The translations under genes were made by a program, and so were the position numbers. Shown here in pieces: positions 42,385-51,860 of a stretch of DNA of 64,000 nt; positions within the stretch are counted from its first letter, which is position 1; the number at the start of each line of letters is the position of its first letter. Below the pieces are notes generated by a model that saw only the letters and a program-made list of their open reading frames with translations, made no database searches and was not told where the DNA came from. This DNA is from Flagellimonas marinaquae (GTDB taxonomy: Bacteria > Bacteroidota > Bacteroidia > Flavobacteriales > Flavobacteriaceae): positions 1,775,501 through 1,839,500 of the forward strand of contig NZ_CP092415.1 of the NCBI RefSeq assembly GCF_023716465.1, in the 5' to 3' direction.

Positions 42385-43533
42385 TTAATCGATGATTGAC
42401 CAAGAATTTTGTTGCTGATTATCCCTAAGGGTAAACTTGTCCTCGCTCACCACTATATTGTCTTTACGCTGGCCTATGTACTCCAAATCGCTTAGTTTTT
42501 TCCATAGACGTTCTATTATCGCCATGAAGTAATCCATGTTTTTTAACATGCTCGATATTTCTGTGTGGACATATTGAACGTCAATTATACCCCCTATGAC
42601 CTGTTCAAGTTCTGAGGGTTTGATATCAACCCATTCATAAAAATATTGTAGGAGTTCTTCTTTTTCAGTTTCGGGGATCATGGCCAGCTCGTTGGAAAAG
42701 TAGTTGCCCAGTACTGATATGCTCTGAGGAATAAAAATTGGCGATTGCTCTTTCGCTATTTGAGAATATTGAAAGATAAACTCACCAACAAAATCCATGA
42801 CTTTTAAGCATAGTTTGAATGTGTTGTTGGACAGTTTGTTATTGGTAAATTGGTTTTGGTTTTTCCGGTTTATGATGAGACAATAGCTCCTTAGGTTCAC
42901 CAATACAGTAGTGGCCCGTTTCTGAAACAGCGATAACGCTGGGTGATATTTGATTTTTGAAGTTGGAGGAATATAGTCCTTATCCAGTACAAAACACATA
43001 TTTTTCCATTCCACCTTTCCTAATATGAGATGATGTGTTTGAAGGAACGATGCATTGAATTGGCTCTGTGATACCAGGTGCATAGTAATTTTGGGCATGA
43101 CATAAGGGTGGTGCAATGGAATATTTTCCGGATCGGGCCTCCCCACTGGAACATGTTCGAATGGTTCTATGGTCAGTAGCAATAAAAAGGTTATGGTAGT
43201 ATTGGAATCCAGGTTTTTGGCTTCGATAGATGCAACTGGTTGAAAATCGCCATATAATTTTGGATCATAATAAATGTGGTGCCCTCCTTGTGTAATCGCA
43301 TTACAATGATCTAGTTTAATGGAAAGCCTTTCTTGGGTGTGGACCACGGTGGTATAACTGAATGCGTCTTTTTCTCCTTCAATAGGATATATAAGGCCAT
43401 AATTGTGGTCGGTAAGTAGCATTGTGGCCAATTCCCTGATAGAATCGGTCATATGTGCGTTGCTTTGATGAAAGTGTTCTTGTGTTATTTTCACTCCATC
43501 GGTCCAGTTTATGGCAAGATGTTTCGTATCCAT
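42385..43533 (-). CDS. tssK: TssK, T6SS baseplate protein
   Basis: A 382-residue TssK, which links the baseplate to the membrane complex. The N-terminal shell domain begins with the family pattern INWTDGVKITQEHFHQSN. The middle and C-terminal helical domains follow (EELLQYFYEWVDIKPSELEQ). The protein is shorter than proteobacterial TssK (about 440 residues), as usual for T6SSiii. It is spaced 23 bp from tssN upstream and 9 bp from tssO. Confidence 0.88.
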   Translation of the reverse strand: MDTKHLAINWTDGVKITQEHFHQSNAHMTDSIRELATMLLTDHNYGLIYPIEGEKDAFSYTTVVHTQERLSIKLDHCNAITQGGHHIYYDPKLYGDFQPVASIEAKNLDSNTTITFLLLLTIEPFEHVPVGRPDPENIPLHHPYVMPKITMHLVSQSQFNASFLQTHHLILGKVEWKNMCFVLDKDYIPPTSKIKYHPALSLFQKRATTVLVNLRSYCLIINRKNQNQFTNNKLSNNTFKLCLKVMDFVGEFIFQYSQIAKEQSPIFIPQSISVLGNYFSNELAMIPETEKEELLQYFYEWVDIKPSELEQVIGGIIDVQYVHTEISSMLKNMDYFMAIIERLWKKLSDLEYIGQRKDNIVVSEDKFTLRDNQQQNSWSIID

Positions 43534-43556
43534 TCTTTTGTAATGTTTATTTTGGT

Positions 43557-44441
43557 TTATTCTTTGTCATAATCTTCACTTTTAGAAACCCTTTTAGCAT
43601 ATATTGTGGTCTTATTTTTGATTTTGCTTTCACGAACCTCTTTCTCAAAATCCAATGTTCTTGTGAACAGGGGAAAAGGAAACCATTTGTTGGTGTAGAA
43701 TATCCAACCATATTCTCCATCAGGCCCCGAGAGTTCTACGGGCGTGCTTGGAAAGCGGATATTTTGATCTTCTATAAAGCGGTTGTACCACATTCCCAAG
43801 GATACATCCTCTGGTATTTTTACCGAGAAAGAAGAATATTGAGGGGAATCAAATCTGCGTTTCACCTTTAGATTTACCTGCATTAGCCTAAAAGTGTCTA
43901 TTGTATTCCAATATTCTTCGTCAGCAGGTTTTTTTCTTACATACCAAGATTTGTAGAATGTTTCTGGTATGGAAATAAACTTTTCTTTTGAAAATTTGTA
44001 CAACGGGGGCAATAGAAACCAGAGAACCACGGTCATGACCCAAATCCCATAGTTTAGTTTACTGAGCCATGTGAACACTAGATAGAATATCCACCCAGCT
44101 AGGATGGCGATAACCAGATAACTGAACAAGATGATCCATTGATTGCCATTGAATCCTATTTTTTCAAAAAATTTGGATTTTGAGAGGAAGTTGAAGAATA
44201 GACCCAACAACAGGTAGAATACTATGGCAATTATTAGACCGCCCCAAACAAATTCATATTTAAGTATGCCCAAAAGTGAAGGTAGAGCGACTATAATTGC
44301 AGATATAAGAATAAAAATGATAAGGCGTTTCATTTTTAATACAGATCTGCCCTTTGCAATGACATTCATAATAGCTGCCGATGCGATTACCAATACCGGA
44401 GCTAATAAATACTTCAAAAAAAATCCAATGAGTACTTCCAT
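43557..44441 (-). CDS. tssN: TssN, T6SSiii multipass membrane protein
   Basis: 294 residues with about five membrane helices in the first 150 (LLAPVLVIASAAIMNVIA; LIIFILISAIIVALPSLLGI; GGLIIAIVFYLLLGLFFNFL; IILFSYLVIAILAGWIFYLV; WVMTVVLWFLLPPLY). A cytosolic beta-rich C-terminal domain follows (RRFDSPQYSSFSVKIPEDVS). This is the TssN family, specific to T6SSiii and expected to replace TssL/TssM functions. It lies between tssG and tssK. Confidence 0.87.
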   Translation of the reverse strand: MEVLIGFFLKYLLAPVLVIASAAIMNVIAKGRSVLKMKRLIIFILISAIIVALPSLLGILKYEFVWGGLIIAIVFYLLLGLFFNFLSKSKFFEKIGFNGNQWIILFSYLVIAILAGWIFYLVFTWLSKLNYGIWVMTVVLWFLLPPLYKFSKEKFISIPETFYKSWYVRKKPADEEYWNTIDTFRLMQVNLKVKRRFDSPQYSSFSVKIPEDVSLGMWYNRFIEDQNIRFPSTPVELSGPDGEYGWIFYTNKWFPFPLFTRTLDFEKEVRESKIKNKTTIYAKRVSKSEDYDKE

Positions 44442-44460
44442 AAAATTATTTCTTAAAAAA

Positions 44461-45381
44461 TCAATTGGATATTGAAATTGCCGTATTGTATCCTAAATAG
44501 CTCTTGTTAAGTATAAATTCATCAATACCAGAAGTCTGATATCTAACATGGATGTCTCGGTTGGCAAAGACAAAGAATTCTAAAATTTTTTTTAGGGTCT
44601 TCATATATTGTTGGATAATCTGATACTTCATCTGTTGGTTAGAGATTATGGTCGCGACTATATCATCAAACTCACTACTGACTTTTCCTTGAAGCCCGGC
44701 ATTGTGGCCAAGGATACCTTCCCCCAAATTTTTAAAGGGTGTTTCGGAAAATTCTTTGGGCAAATATTTAACTGTAATGGTACAGGCCATAATATTGGTG
44801 AGCAATTGTGCAAGTGCCGGTAGGTTTTCCTTGAGTTTTTCGGAAAAACATAGGTTTAGGAATAATTTATAAAGTTGTTCTTTGTTTAGTGCCAAATCTT
44901 TTGCAACAATATCCCTGGCCAAGGTGAAAAGATTTTGTTTGGCATTTGGGTCCGTAAAAATGTTAAGGTATCTATTGACCAGGCCTACTTTTTTTTTGAA
45001 GAATTCTGTATCAAAAGGAATGAAGAAATGAATGTTCTCTTGTTCTGTTCTACGATTCTTCCTAATGGCTGCAACCACCTCTTTGTTGCTCATATTTGGG
45101 TGGCTTATCGCAATAGGATGAAAGAATACTTCAGGCAGATGGTGGTATATACTGTTGCGACTCATATGGATAAAGATGGCTTCTTTTAAATCGTTTGCCG
45201 TAGCATAGCCATAAGTGGTCACATTGGTCACATCTTTTGAAGAAGCGCGACTGTTCATTCCGTTATTCTTTACCCAAAATTCCTTAAGGTCATCCTCACC
45301 TATAATATACTTGAGTTCTTCGATAAAGACTTCTCCAATATACCCCCATACCTCACTTGTCCGTACATCTTTAATATTCAT
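44461..45381 (-). CDS. tssG: TssG, T6SS baseplate protein
   Basis: 306 residues. Features are HLPEVFFHPIAISH, FFIPFDTEFFKKKVG and a C-terminal SYLGYNTAIS, matching TssG of T6SSiii, a baseplate wedge subunit that pairs with TssF. The ATG at 45381 is preferred; a GTG two codons earlier is possible. It is separated from tssH by about 500 bp that contain only one small open frame, whereas baseplate genes are usually packed more closely. Confidence 0.8.
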   Translation of the reverse strand: MNIKDVRTSEVWGYIGEVFIEELKYIIGEDDLKEFWVKNNGMNSRASSKDVTNVTTYGYATANDLKEAIFIHMSRNSIYHHLPEVFFHPIAISHPNMSNKEVVAAIRKNRRTEQENIHFFIPFDTEFFKKKVGLVNRYLNIFTDPNAKQNLFTLARDIVAKDLALNKEQLYKLFLNLCFSEKLKENLPALAQLLTNIMACTITVKYLPKEFSETPFKNLGEGILGHNAGLQGKVSSEFDDIVATIISNQQMKYQIIQQYMKTLKKILEFFVFANRDIHVRYQTSGIDEFILNKSYLGYNTAISISN

Positions 45382-45391
45382 TAGCACTACT

Positions 45392-45586
45392 TTATAGTAT
45401 GTTGATAAAGGCTTGAAATTTTATGTTTCCAATAATGGCAGAGTGAGGGTGGTCTTTTCCGACAAAATCAGTAAACAAGTCAGGTAGGTTTTTGTTCAGT
45501 TTTACAGCATGGAATACATGCCCCGGAAACCAGGCAATATACATGGCGGGTATACCAGCGAAGATGTTAAAACTTATGTTTTTCAT
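45392..45586 (-). CDS. possible small protein between tssH and tssG, 64 aa
   Basis: An ATG-initiated frame of 64 codons ends 10 bp before the tssG start and is on the same strand. The product (SFNIFAGIPAMYIAWFPGHV, then KDHPHSAIIGNIKF) matches nothing I know. Its placement right before tssG supports it; no other evidence does. It could be noise. Confidence 0.35.
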   Translation of the reverse strand: MKNISFNIFAGIPAMYIAWFPGHVFHAVKLNKNLPDLFTDFVGKDHPHSAIIGNIKFQAFINIL

Positions 45587-45899
45587 TTAATGGAAAACAA
45601 TGATTAGGTGATAATTTTTTGAAACAGGATTCATATAGCAATAACTCAAAAACAGGGACATGGAAAATAAGGTGTGTGTTTTTTCTGAATTCGTTCATGG
45701 AAAAATAGGAAAACGAGCGGGTTCGAAAGCTATAGAATTGACAGTTGCCCCATTTGAATTGACGAAACGGTAAAATCAATTGTTCTGTAAAAAAAATGAT
45801 AGAGTCTAAACAATTGTTGTGACAACGTAGTAAACCCAATTTGTCATATTTGAGAACCTAACTCTAAATAGTAGTTGCCAAGGATACCGAAACCTCTAT
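45587..45899. other. non-coding gap between tssH and tssG
   Basis: A 313-bp stretch without a convincing gene; a 90-codon frame across it looks like random sequence. I see no clear promoter or terminator. Confidence 0.5.
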
Positions 45900-48350
45900 T
45901 TATAATTTTTCCCAGGTTAAAGCCCCTTCTTTGTAATCCAAAGACACCGTGTCACCTTCTACTATATTTTCTGCGACGATCATTCGAGAGACCACCTTTT
46001 TTATATAGGTGCGTATAATGCCTGCAATAGGTCGTGCTCCGTATTTTATCGAGTATCCCTTTTCGGAGAGATAAACAATGGTTTCAGGAGTTAGGGTCAA
46101 TGTTATGTCTTTTTGTTCTTTTAGTTGTTTTTGAAGATTGCCCAAATGTAATTTGAAAATCATTTGTGCCACTTCTTCATGAATAGGGGAGAACGGCACC
46201 ACCTCGGTCAGCCTGCCCAAAAACTCTGGGCGAAAGTGTCCGCTCATTAAATCGATTAGGTGATTGGATGCAGGAACGTTACCTTTTTCAAACTGCTGAG
46301 CAATCCAATCGCTGCCTATATTGGAAGTAAAGATGATAATGGCATTTGAAAAATCCCCTTCCCGTCCTAGTTTATCATGGATTTTCCCTTCGTCCATAAT
46401 CTGTAGAAATACATCATAAATAGAACTATGAGCTTTTTCTATCTCATCGAAAAGTACTACTGAATAGGGTTTTTGACGAATCTTGTTCACCAACATACCC
46501 CCTTCCTCGTAACCTACATATCCAGGAGGGGCTCCATATAACAGGGCTGCCGAATGTTCCTCTTTAAATTCTGACATATCAAAACGAATCATGGCCTGTT
46601 CATCATTGAACAACAATTCGGCAAGTGCTTTGGTAAGCTCAGTTTTGCCGGTGCCTGTTGGCCCAAGAAAAAAGAATGAGCCTATAGGTTGTTTTGGGTT
46701 GCTAAGACCACTTCTGGATTCTATAATGGCATCGGAAAGCGTCTTGATAGCGTGATTTTGACCTTTTACCCTTTGTTGTAAATGTGCATCAATGTTAAGC
46801 AAACGATCTTTTTCTTCGGCTTGTATCTTTCCGATCGGGATTCCAGTGATATTGGCCACCATGGCCGTAATATGTTGCCCTGTAATCTTTTTTATAGGAT
46901 TTTGGGTTATTGATGAGAGCTCTTTAAGTAAGGATTTTAATGCTGATTCAAGCTTTTGGTATTCCGTTTGTCCCTTACTGTCAAAGTTTGTACTTACATT
47001 ACTTAGGATTACGGGGCTAACCTTGTCGGATATCAATTTGTGAATATAAAGTAGTTGTAATTTGGCATCCGGTTGTTTGCTCTCTATGGCTTGAAACTTT
47101 TTTTGCAATGTCTCTATTTCTTTCTTTGTGTCCGAATTGCTTTTTCGAACGGCGGCCAAAGTTTTGTCCAACAGGTCAATGGCGGTATGGGGCAGTTTAC
47201 TTTCTTTGAAATATCTTTTTGAGAAGTTAATGGCATCATCAATGGCCTGCTGTTCAATTTTTATCTGTGAGTATGCAGTAAGTTTAATTTTATGGTTCTC
47301 CATACATTGTGCGAGCATCAAAGATTCAAGTTCTTCTAATTGTATATGAACCAGTTTTCTGTTTAATGAATGTTTTTCAATGGTCTTTCGATAGGCATCC
47401 CCCGAAATTGTAGCAATAAGATTTAACTTGCCATCACTAAGTTGGGCGGCAATAAGGTTGGCAATATTGCTTGCTGATTGTTCCGTTTCTAATAGGATTT
47501 GAATATCATCAATGACAAGAATACATTTATTTGTTTTTTCTACCTTATCAAAAATGTCGCTCAGCTTTTTGCCCACCTCGTTCGGTGAAGAACAATTGGC
47601 CAAAAGTTTGGACGCATTTAAGCCTAACAGGTCCATTTCAGAATATTCTGCATTTGTGGAATTTATTATATGATACGCTAAAGACTTAATGATTGCTGTT
47701 TTGCCTACCCCCGAATCTCCTATAATCAGCGTTCCCTTGTTTTCTTTTCGCTGTAAATTTTCGAAGATGTTCCGAATTTCTTTGTCCCTGCCGACAACAA
47801 GCTCACCTTCTTCCACACATTGTTTTGAGAGATAGTTACTGCAATAGGGAATGTTATGTATGGTCTCATTATTTTCTTGTCCTAGATATTGGTCAATACG
47901 GTTCGTAGCATTGAAATGAGATAAAAAATCATCCTCATTCACTGTGATGGTGTCCAATTGTTGGGTATTGTACACCACTCCCTGTCGTACAATGGCCACA
48001 AACACGCAGACAGCATCAATATAATCTGTGCCGAGTTTTATCTTTGAACGTTCAGATTCTTCAAGTACACGGGACACCTCTTTGTCTGGCAACACACCGT
48101 CCGACTCTTTAGTGGCCGCTGAGCTTGCTTTGTACATCTCCTTTCGAACATCAAACCATTCTTGGATATAATCCACGTTCTTTCCCATACTTTTCAGTAC
48201 CTCTGTCAATCCTGTGGGTTCGCATAGCATTGAAATGGCAAGGTGTGCAACGCCGTAGGAGGTATGGCCTTCTTTTGAAGCTAAGGATTTGGCCATTCGC
48301 ACAGCTGATGTTAAGCTTGGACTAAAAATATTTTCTATTGTTGTAGGCAT
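45900..48350 (-). CDS. tssH: TssH/ClpV-type AAA+ ATPase
   Basis: 816 residues. It has an N-terminal Clp repeat domain (about 1-150), a first AAA+ module with Walker A GDSGVGKT (Lys217) and Walker B CILVIDDIQ, and a middle helical domain. A second AAA+ module follows with GPTGTGKT (Lys569), Walker B VVLFDEIEKAH and the C-terminal D2-small domain. It recycles the contracted TssBC sheath after firing. Length and domains are as for ClpV. The start overlaps the tssF end by 16 bp. Confidence 0.95.
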   Translation of the reverse strand: MPTTIENIFSPSLTSAVRMAKSLASKEGHTSYGVAHLAISMLCEPTGLTEVLKSMGKNVDYIQEWFDVRKEMYKASSAATKESDGVLPDKEVSRVLEESERSKIKLGTDYIDAVCVFVAIVRQGVVYNTQQLDTITVNEDDFLSHFNATNRIDQYLGQENNETIHNIPYCSNYLSKQCVEEGELVVGRDKEIRNIFENLQRKENKGTLIIGDSGVGKTAIIKSLAYHIINSTNAEYSEMDLLGLNASKLLANCSSPNEVGKKLSDIFDKVEKTNKCILVIDDIQILLETEQSASNIANLIAAQLSDGKLNLIATISGDAYRKTIEKHSLNRKLVHIQLEELESLMLAQCMENHKIKLTAYSQIKIEQQAIDDAINFSKRYFKESKLPHTAIDLLDKTLAAVRKSNSDTKKEIETLQKKFQAIESKQPDAKLQLLYIHKLISDKVSPVILSNVSTNFDSKGQTEYQKLESALKSLLKELSSITQNPIKKITGQHITAMVANITGIPIGKIQAEEKDRLLNIDAHLQQRVKGQNHAIKTLSDAIIESRSGLSNPKQPIGSFFFLGPTGTGKTELTKALAELLFNDEQAMIRFDMSEFKEEHSAALLYGAPPGYVGYEEGGMLVNKIRQKPYSVVLFDEIEKAHSSIYDVFLQIMDEGKIHDKLGREGDFSNAIIIFTSNIGSDWIAQQFEKGNVPASNHLIDLMSGHFRPEFLGRLTEVVPFSPIHEEVAQMIFKLHLGNLQKQLKEQKDITLTLTPETIVYLSEKGYSIKYGARPIAGIIRTYIKKVVSRMIVAENIVEGDTVSLDYKEGALTWEKL

Positions 48351-50113
48351 ATGGTAACTTTATATGGGATGTTATGTACTGATTTATGTTCTAATTCGGA
48401 TTGGATATAATGGGCTAATCTTTTTTGGTTTTCGGGGGAAAGTGGAGTATTGGTACGCATGTTTATATGTACTTCGGTGGTACGTACAAGACCTTCTTTT
48501 TTGTTTGGTGAAACAGATACCCCGGAGCTTACCTCGACATTGATCACTGATTTTCCGATAATGGTTTTTACAAATTCTTTAATGTCTTCTCTAGATACAA
48601 TACGATCTTTGGAGATAAGTCCATACCTTAAGTTGGCCACTTGTTCTTTAGTGGAGTTTTTATAACGGCCACCAATAGTATCGGTCCACAATCTAATGGT
48701 GTTGGGTACGATTCCACCCAATTTGTATTGGGCAAGTTTGGTGCCTTGTGGGAGGCCATTGGCTTCATGCGCGTCTGTGATCCAGTAATGACATTCCAAA
48801 TTAGATGTATCTTTATAGGGAAAGGACATTATATATTGTTTGCCACCCGTAGAATGATTGTTTTGACCTAGGCTTAATTTTCGTTCCAAAACATCCAATT
48901 TTTTGTTCAAATCCTCCAAATGTGCATTCAATATATCATAGCCTATGGCAGAAAATGCACTGCCTTCTTCCCTTACTTTTTGAATTACTTGTTCCAATAA
49001 TTGTTTTGCATTTCTTTCATCAAACTGTTCCAGTTCACCAAAGTATAAAGAATAGGACCCTTCTAGATTGGAGATTTCGCTGTTTAGTGTTGGATGGAAT
49101 TCCCTGCCTTTATCATCTTCCATCTTTGCGACGTTTAGAAAATGTTCATTAGGTGAACTTATAGAAACTATTCTTCCATTGCGCTTTACATTGTGTTGTT
49201 TGTATTTCAGTTTTCGGTTTACTACGGGGAAAGTATTGAGGCTTATTTGGAGCTTTCTCAATTCTTCTTGGTCGAACACTGCTGGGAACTGGAATTTGAG
49301 CCATAACAGTTCTTGGTCCATGTCTTCCAAATCTTCTTGGTGAAAAGCTTCTTTGCATTTGGAAGGTAGCGTTTGTAGTGCGTTGCATTTGGTAATGTCC
49401 AGGGTGTACAGATAATCCTGATAATACCGGAACACACTGTTATAATAATGCGTATTGCCAGTGTTTTTATTGCTGTATTGTGGCCTAATGGGAACTAGGT
49501 CGTCCTCAGCATTAAACACCTTGGTCATTCTTAAATAAGGGGCAAGATCGGAGTCTCTTGGCATAATGGAAATTGAAAGCTGATCAGTTTTTTCCAATAA
49601 CTTCCGATCTATTTCGATTCCGACCCACAATGTATGACCCCAAATTTGTCCATCGGGTTTTGGGGGGATCGTTCGGAAAGTTCTCCCTCTTTCATCAAAA
49701 AACGCAATTCCTTTGTTTTTTATGGTACAAATGGCCCTTGCCTTAATAATCTGAAATGAGGTCAAAGAGGTAAAGAAGATATCGAGGGACTCATTTCCCT
49801 CTAGCACTTTTTGGTAATAGAAATGGGTTTCTTTATCTATCCACAGGTAATCATCTACGGGTTCCATACGAATCAGTGCATGGGCGGGAAGGGGCATATA
49901 CCAGCTTTCTTTTACCAATATTTTGGCTATTCGCTCCACAAGTTTGGAGTCGGATATTTTTAGATCTTGATTGATCTTGGAAAATTCATGGGCAAAAACG
50001 TCCAGTAGAAGTTCCACTACAGGGTCCATAAGCGTTCTATCTTCTATTTCCCAAAGCTCCATGGCACGTTCTACCATGTTTTCCTTAATTATTTCCAAGT
50101 CCTTGTTCGGCAT
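48335..50113 (-). CDS. tssF: TssF, T6SS baseplate protein
   Basis: 592 residues, matching TssF in layout: N-terminal helices (PVVELLLDVFAHEFSKIN), the LPAHALIRMEP motif, and a beta-rich C-terminal half with EVHINMRTNTPLSP near the end. TssF forms the baseplate wedge with TssG and TssE. The gene is 11 bp after tssE and overlaps tssH. Confidence 0.88.
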   Translation of the reverse strand: MPNKDLEIIKENMVERAMELWEIEDRTLMDPVVELLLDVFAHEFSKINQDLKISDSKLVERIAKILVKESWYMPLPAHALIRMEPVDDYLWIDKETHFYYQKVLEGNESLDIFFTSLTSFQIIKARAICTIKNKGIAFFDERGRTFRTIPPKPDGQIWGHTLWVGIEIDRKLLEKTDQLSISIMPRDSDLAPYLRMTKVFNAEDDLVPIRPQYSNKNTGNTHYYNSVFRYYQDYLYTLDITKCNALQTLPSKCKEAFHQEDLEDMDQELLWLKFQFPAVFDQEELRKLQISLNTFPVVNRKLKYKQHNVKRNGRIVSISSPNEHFLNVAKMEDDKGREFHPTLNSEISNLEGSYSLYFGELEQFDERNAKQLLEQVIQKVREEGSAFSAIGYDILNAHLEDLNKKLDVLERKLSLGQNNHSTGGKQYIMSFPYKDTSNLECHYWITDAHEANGLPQGTKLAQYKLGGIVPNTIRLWTDTIGGRYKNSTKEQVANLRYGLISKDRIVSREDIKEFVKTIIGKSVINVEVSSGVSVSPNKKEGLVRTTEVHINMRTNTPLSPENQKRLAHYIQSELEHKSVHNIPYKVTICLQQ

Positions 50114-50124
50114 AGGTTTGTTAT

Positions 50125-50547
50125 TTATTGGGTAATAGGGCTTATGTATAAGATGGTATTGAAATGAAAGGGAACTTCCGAAAAGACGATTGTCCCTTTC
50201 ACATATATTTCTGCTTTTTTTCTAACTTGAACATGATTTTTTGATTCGGTGTGGACTTCAGAAAGATGTACGCTTACATCTACATTCTTGAGTCTTTTCT
50301 CATGTTTTTGAATGGATGCATGAAGCGAGTTACTGACCTGTTCCTCCCATTCGTGGGTTCTGATCAACTGGTTGAATTCCAGTTCCCAAATGGCTGAGCC
50401 ATAATCGGGCCTGCCCTCTACTTCTCCATACCTGCAGGTAGTTTGCATCATTATGGATTGTGCAATGGATTCTTCCAAAGCGCAAAAGTTGTTTTTGGCA
50501 CCTCGTACTGAGTGCAATAAGTTCAAGGGAAGTTTTATGTATTTCAC
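50125..50547 (-). CDS. tssE: TssE, gp25-like baseplate protein
   Basis: 140 residues of the GPW/gp25 family: ESIAQSIMMQTTCRYGEVEG, RPDYGSAIWELEFNQL and the NVDVSVHLSEV strand. TssE is the wedge subunit that nucleates sheath assembly. The start codon is GTG. It follows the effector/immunity genes after a 293-bp gap that holds a promoter match, so tssE probably begins a separate transcript. Confidence 0.88.
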   Translation of the reverse strand: MKYIKLPLNLLHSVRGAKNNFCALEESIAQSIMMQTTCRYGEVEGRPDYGSAIWELEFNQLIRTHEWEEQVSNSLHASIQKHEKRLKNVDVSVHLSEVHTESKNHVQVRKKAEIYVKGTIVFSEVPFHFNTILYISPITQ

Positions 50548-50604
50548 GGCTAAGTAGTGTGGTTCTAACTATTAAGATTAGTTAGTATGGGGTAAGCCGG
50601 CTGT

Positions 50605-50633
50605 CAAATTTAAAAATATAAGTGAAATACCAA
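50605..50633 (-). promoter_or_regulatory. promoter upstream of tssE
   Basis: On the minus strand, TTGG at 50630-50633 and TAAATTTG at 50605-50612 (exact TAnnTTTG) are separated by 17 bp, close to the Bacteroidota promoter spacing. It lies 58 bp before the tssE start. The rest of the 293-bp gap shows nothing else. Confidence 0.5.
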
Positions 50634-50840
50634 TGCAGTTTTTTCAAAAAATTAAAATGATGTTTCCTGTTCCTTGCCAAAGTGATTGTGGGCTGTAATG
50701 CTCCAAAGCGGTTTTCTCCTTTTTTAAGGCAAGTTAAACGTACATGGCTCTCGTTGATAGATAAGGATGTCTATAAATTATCCTGCTCCCTAGAAACCTG
50801 TTGTTATTATTTCACACAAAATTTTGGGCAGTGTCGATCT

Positions 50841-51803
50841 TTATTCCATTTTTCTTGGCCTTATCACGTACATGCCTCCCCATTTTTGGTTGGGGTAGAG
50901 CTCTTGGTCAGGTTCCTGCACCATAAAGATAACATCGTCCCGGCCACCGTGTTCTTTTGGTATTTTGTAGGTTTTAAGGTTAGGGTACATGCTGCCAAAG
51001 TTTCTTATCTTGAGGATGTCGCCTTTGGGCAGGTGAACATTTATTATATAGTGGCCCGCGGAGTGTTCTATGGGGTTGAGTATCTGGCTGCTCTTTTCTC
51101 TCTCGGTTTCCTCGTAGCCCACCAGTTCCATAAAACCCTTGTTTTTTTCTCGCTCTTCTGAACTAAAAAAATCGGGGGTAAGGTCTTTTAACTTTATCAT
51201 TCTTACCTCTTCATTTTCCTTGGGTGGATATTGTGCTCTAAAATCATCTGGTCTGTTTTTAGATTTTAAGGTATCTTTTATTTTATACCAGTTATCATTA
51301 ACTTTAAAGAAGAACGTACTTATGTCTTTATAGACATAACTTGAAGAATGATATAGCTTGTTAAACTTTTTACTGTATGGTTTCCAATCATTTTTTTCTT
51401 CTTGGGTCAATGGGTCCAGGTATTTGTGTTTGGTCTTGTCACCGTTTATAATCCAATTTCTATAATAATCACCATCCCACATTGTACCGTCATTAAGTAT
51501 ATGGTCAATATCATCAAATGCTTCTTCTTTAATACCTAAAGTATTGATCTTAGCAGTTTCATAGGTGTTAAATCCTCTACCTTTATTGGCATCAAAACTT
51601 GATTTTACTATGAGTAGTTTTTGAATTGAATCAAATTGTATATAATAAGGCTCATTTTTACTTGAAATCAACGTGGTTACTTCATAATGTTCAGTTCCTT
51701 TATGGTTGTGTAATTCTTGATGGTCGTTATACTCTTGCATGTTTTTTTGTTGGCAGTTTGTAAGTATTGGTATTAGGAGTAAAAGAAAGATTTTATTGTT
51801 CAT
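50841..51803 (-). CDS. putative immunity lipoprotein, distal copy
   Basis: 320 residues; a lipoprotein signal (KIFLLLLIPILTNCQQK) precedes a soluble periplasmic domain. It is a near-identical tandem copy of the gene at 51861-52817 except for about 55 residues in the middle (after DPLTQEEKND, up to PPKENEEVRM). Location after a lipase effector and export as lipoprotein fit a Tli-type immunity protein that neutralises a periplasmic phospholipase. The ATG at 51803 matches the start of the proximal copy. It is preceded by a leftover piece of effector gene. Confidence 0.75.
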   Translation of the reverse strand: MNNKIFLLLLIPILTNCQQKNMQEYNDHQELHNHKGTEHYEVTTLISSKNEPYYIQFDSIQKLLIVKSSFDANKGRGFNTYETAKINTLGIKEEAFDDIDHILNDGTMWDGDYYRNWIINGDKTKHKYLDPLTQEEKNDWKPYSKKFNKLYHSSSYVYKDISTFFFKVNDNWYKIKDTLKSKNRPDDFRAQYPPKENEEVRMIKLKDLTPDFFSSEEREKNKGFMELVGYEETEREKSSQILNPIEHSAGHYIINVHLPKGDILKIRNFGSMYPNLKTYKIPKEHGGRDDVIFMVQEPDQELYPNQKWGGMYVIRPRKME

Positions 51804-51860
51804 CCTTGGCCTCTTGGTATAAACGGTATTCTGCATCTTTGTTTTGGTGGACATGGGCCT
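51793..51860 (-). pseudogene. leftover 3' end of the lipase effector gene
   Basis: Between the two immunity genes, translation in the effector's frame gives AHVHQNKDAEYRLYQEAK and then the same last residues and stop as the intact effector (AYVHQNKDAEYRLYQEAK at its end). About 22 codons are preserved, without the rest of the gene. This is a direct sign that a whole effector-end/immunity unit was duplicated or replaced. Confidence 0.85.

Noticed and set aside
45567..45839. 90-codon frame between tssH and tssG
   Set aside because: The product looks random, rich in Phe, Leu and Cys, overlaps the more plausible 64-codon frame, and has no good start context.
49149..49388. 79-codon Arg-rich frame within tssF
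   Set aside because: It is in another frame of a certain gene and carries codon-bias noise typical of shadow frames.
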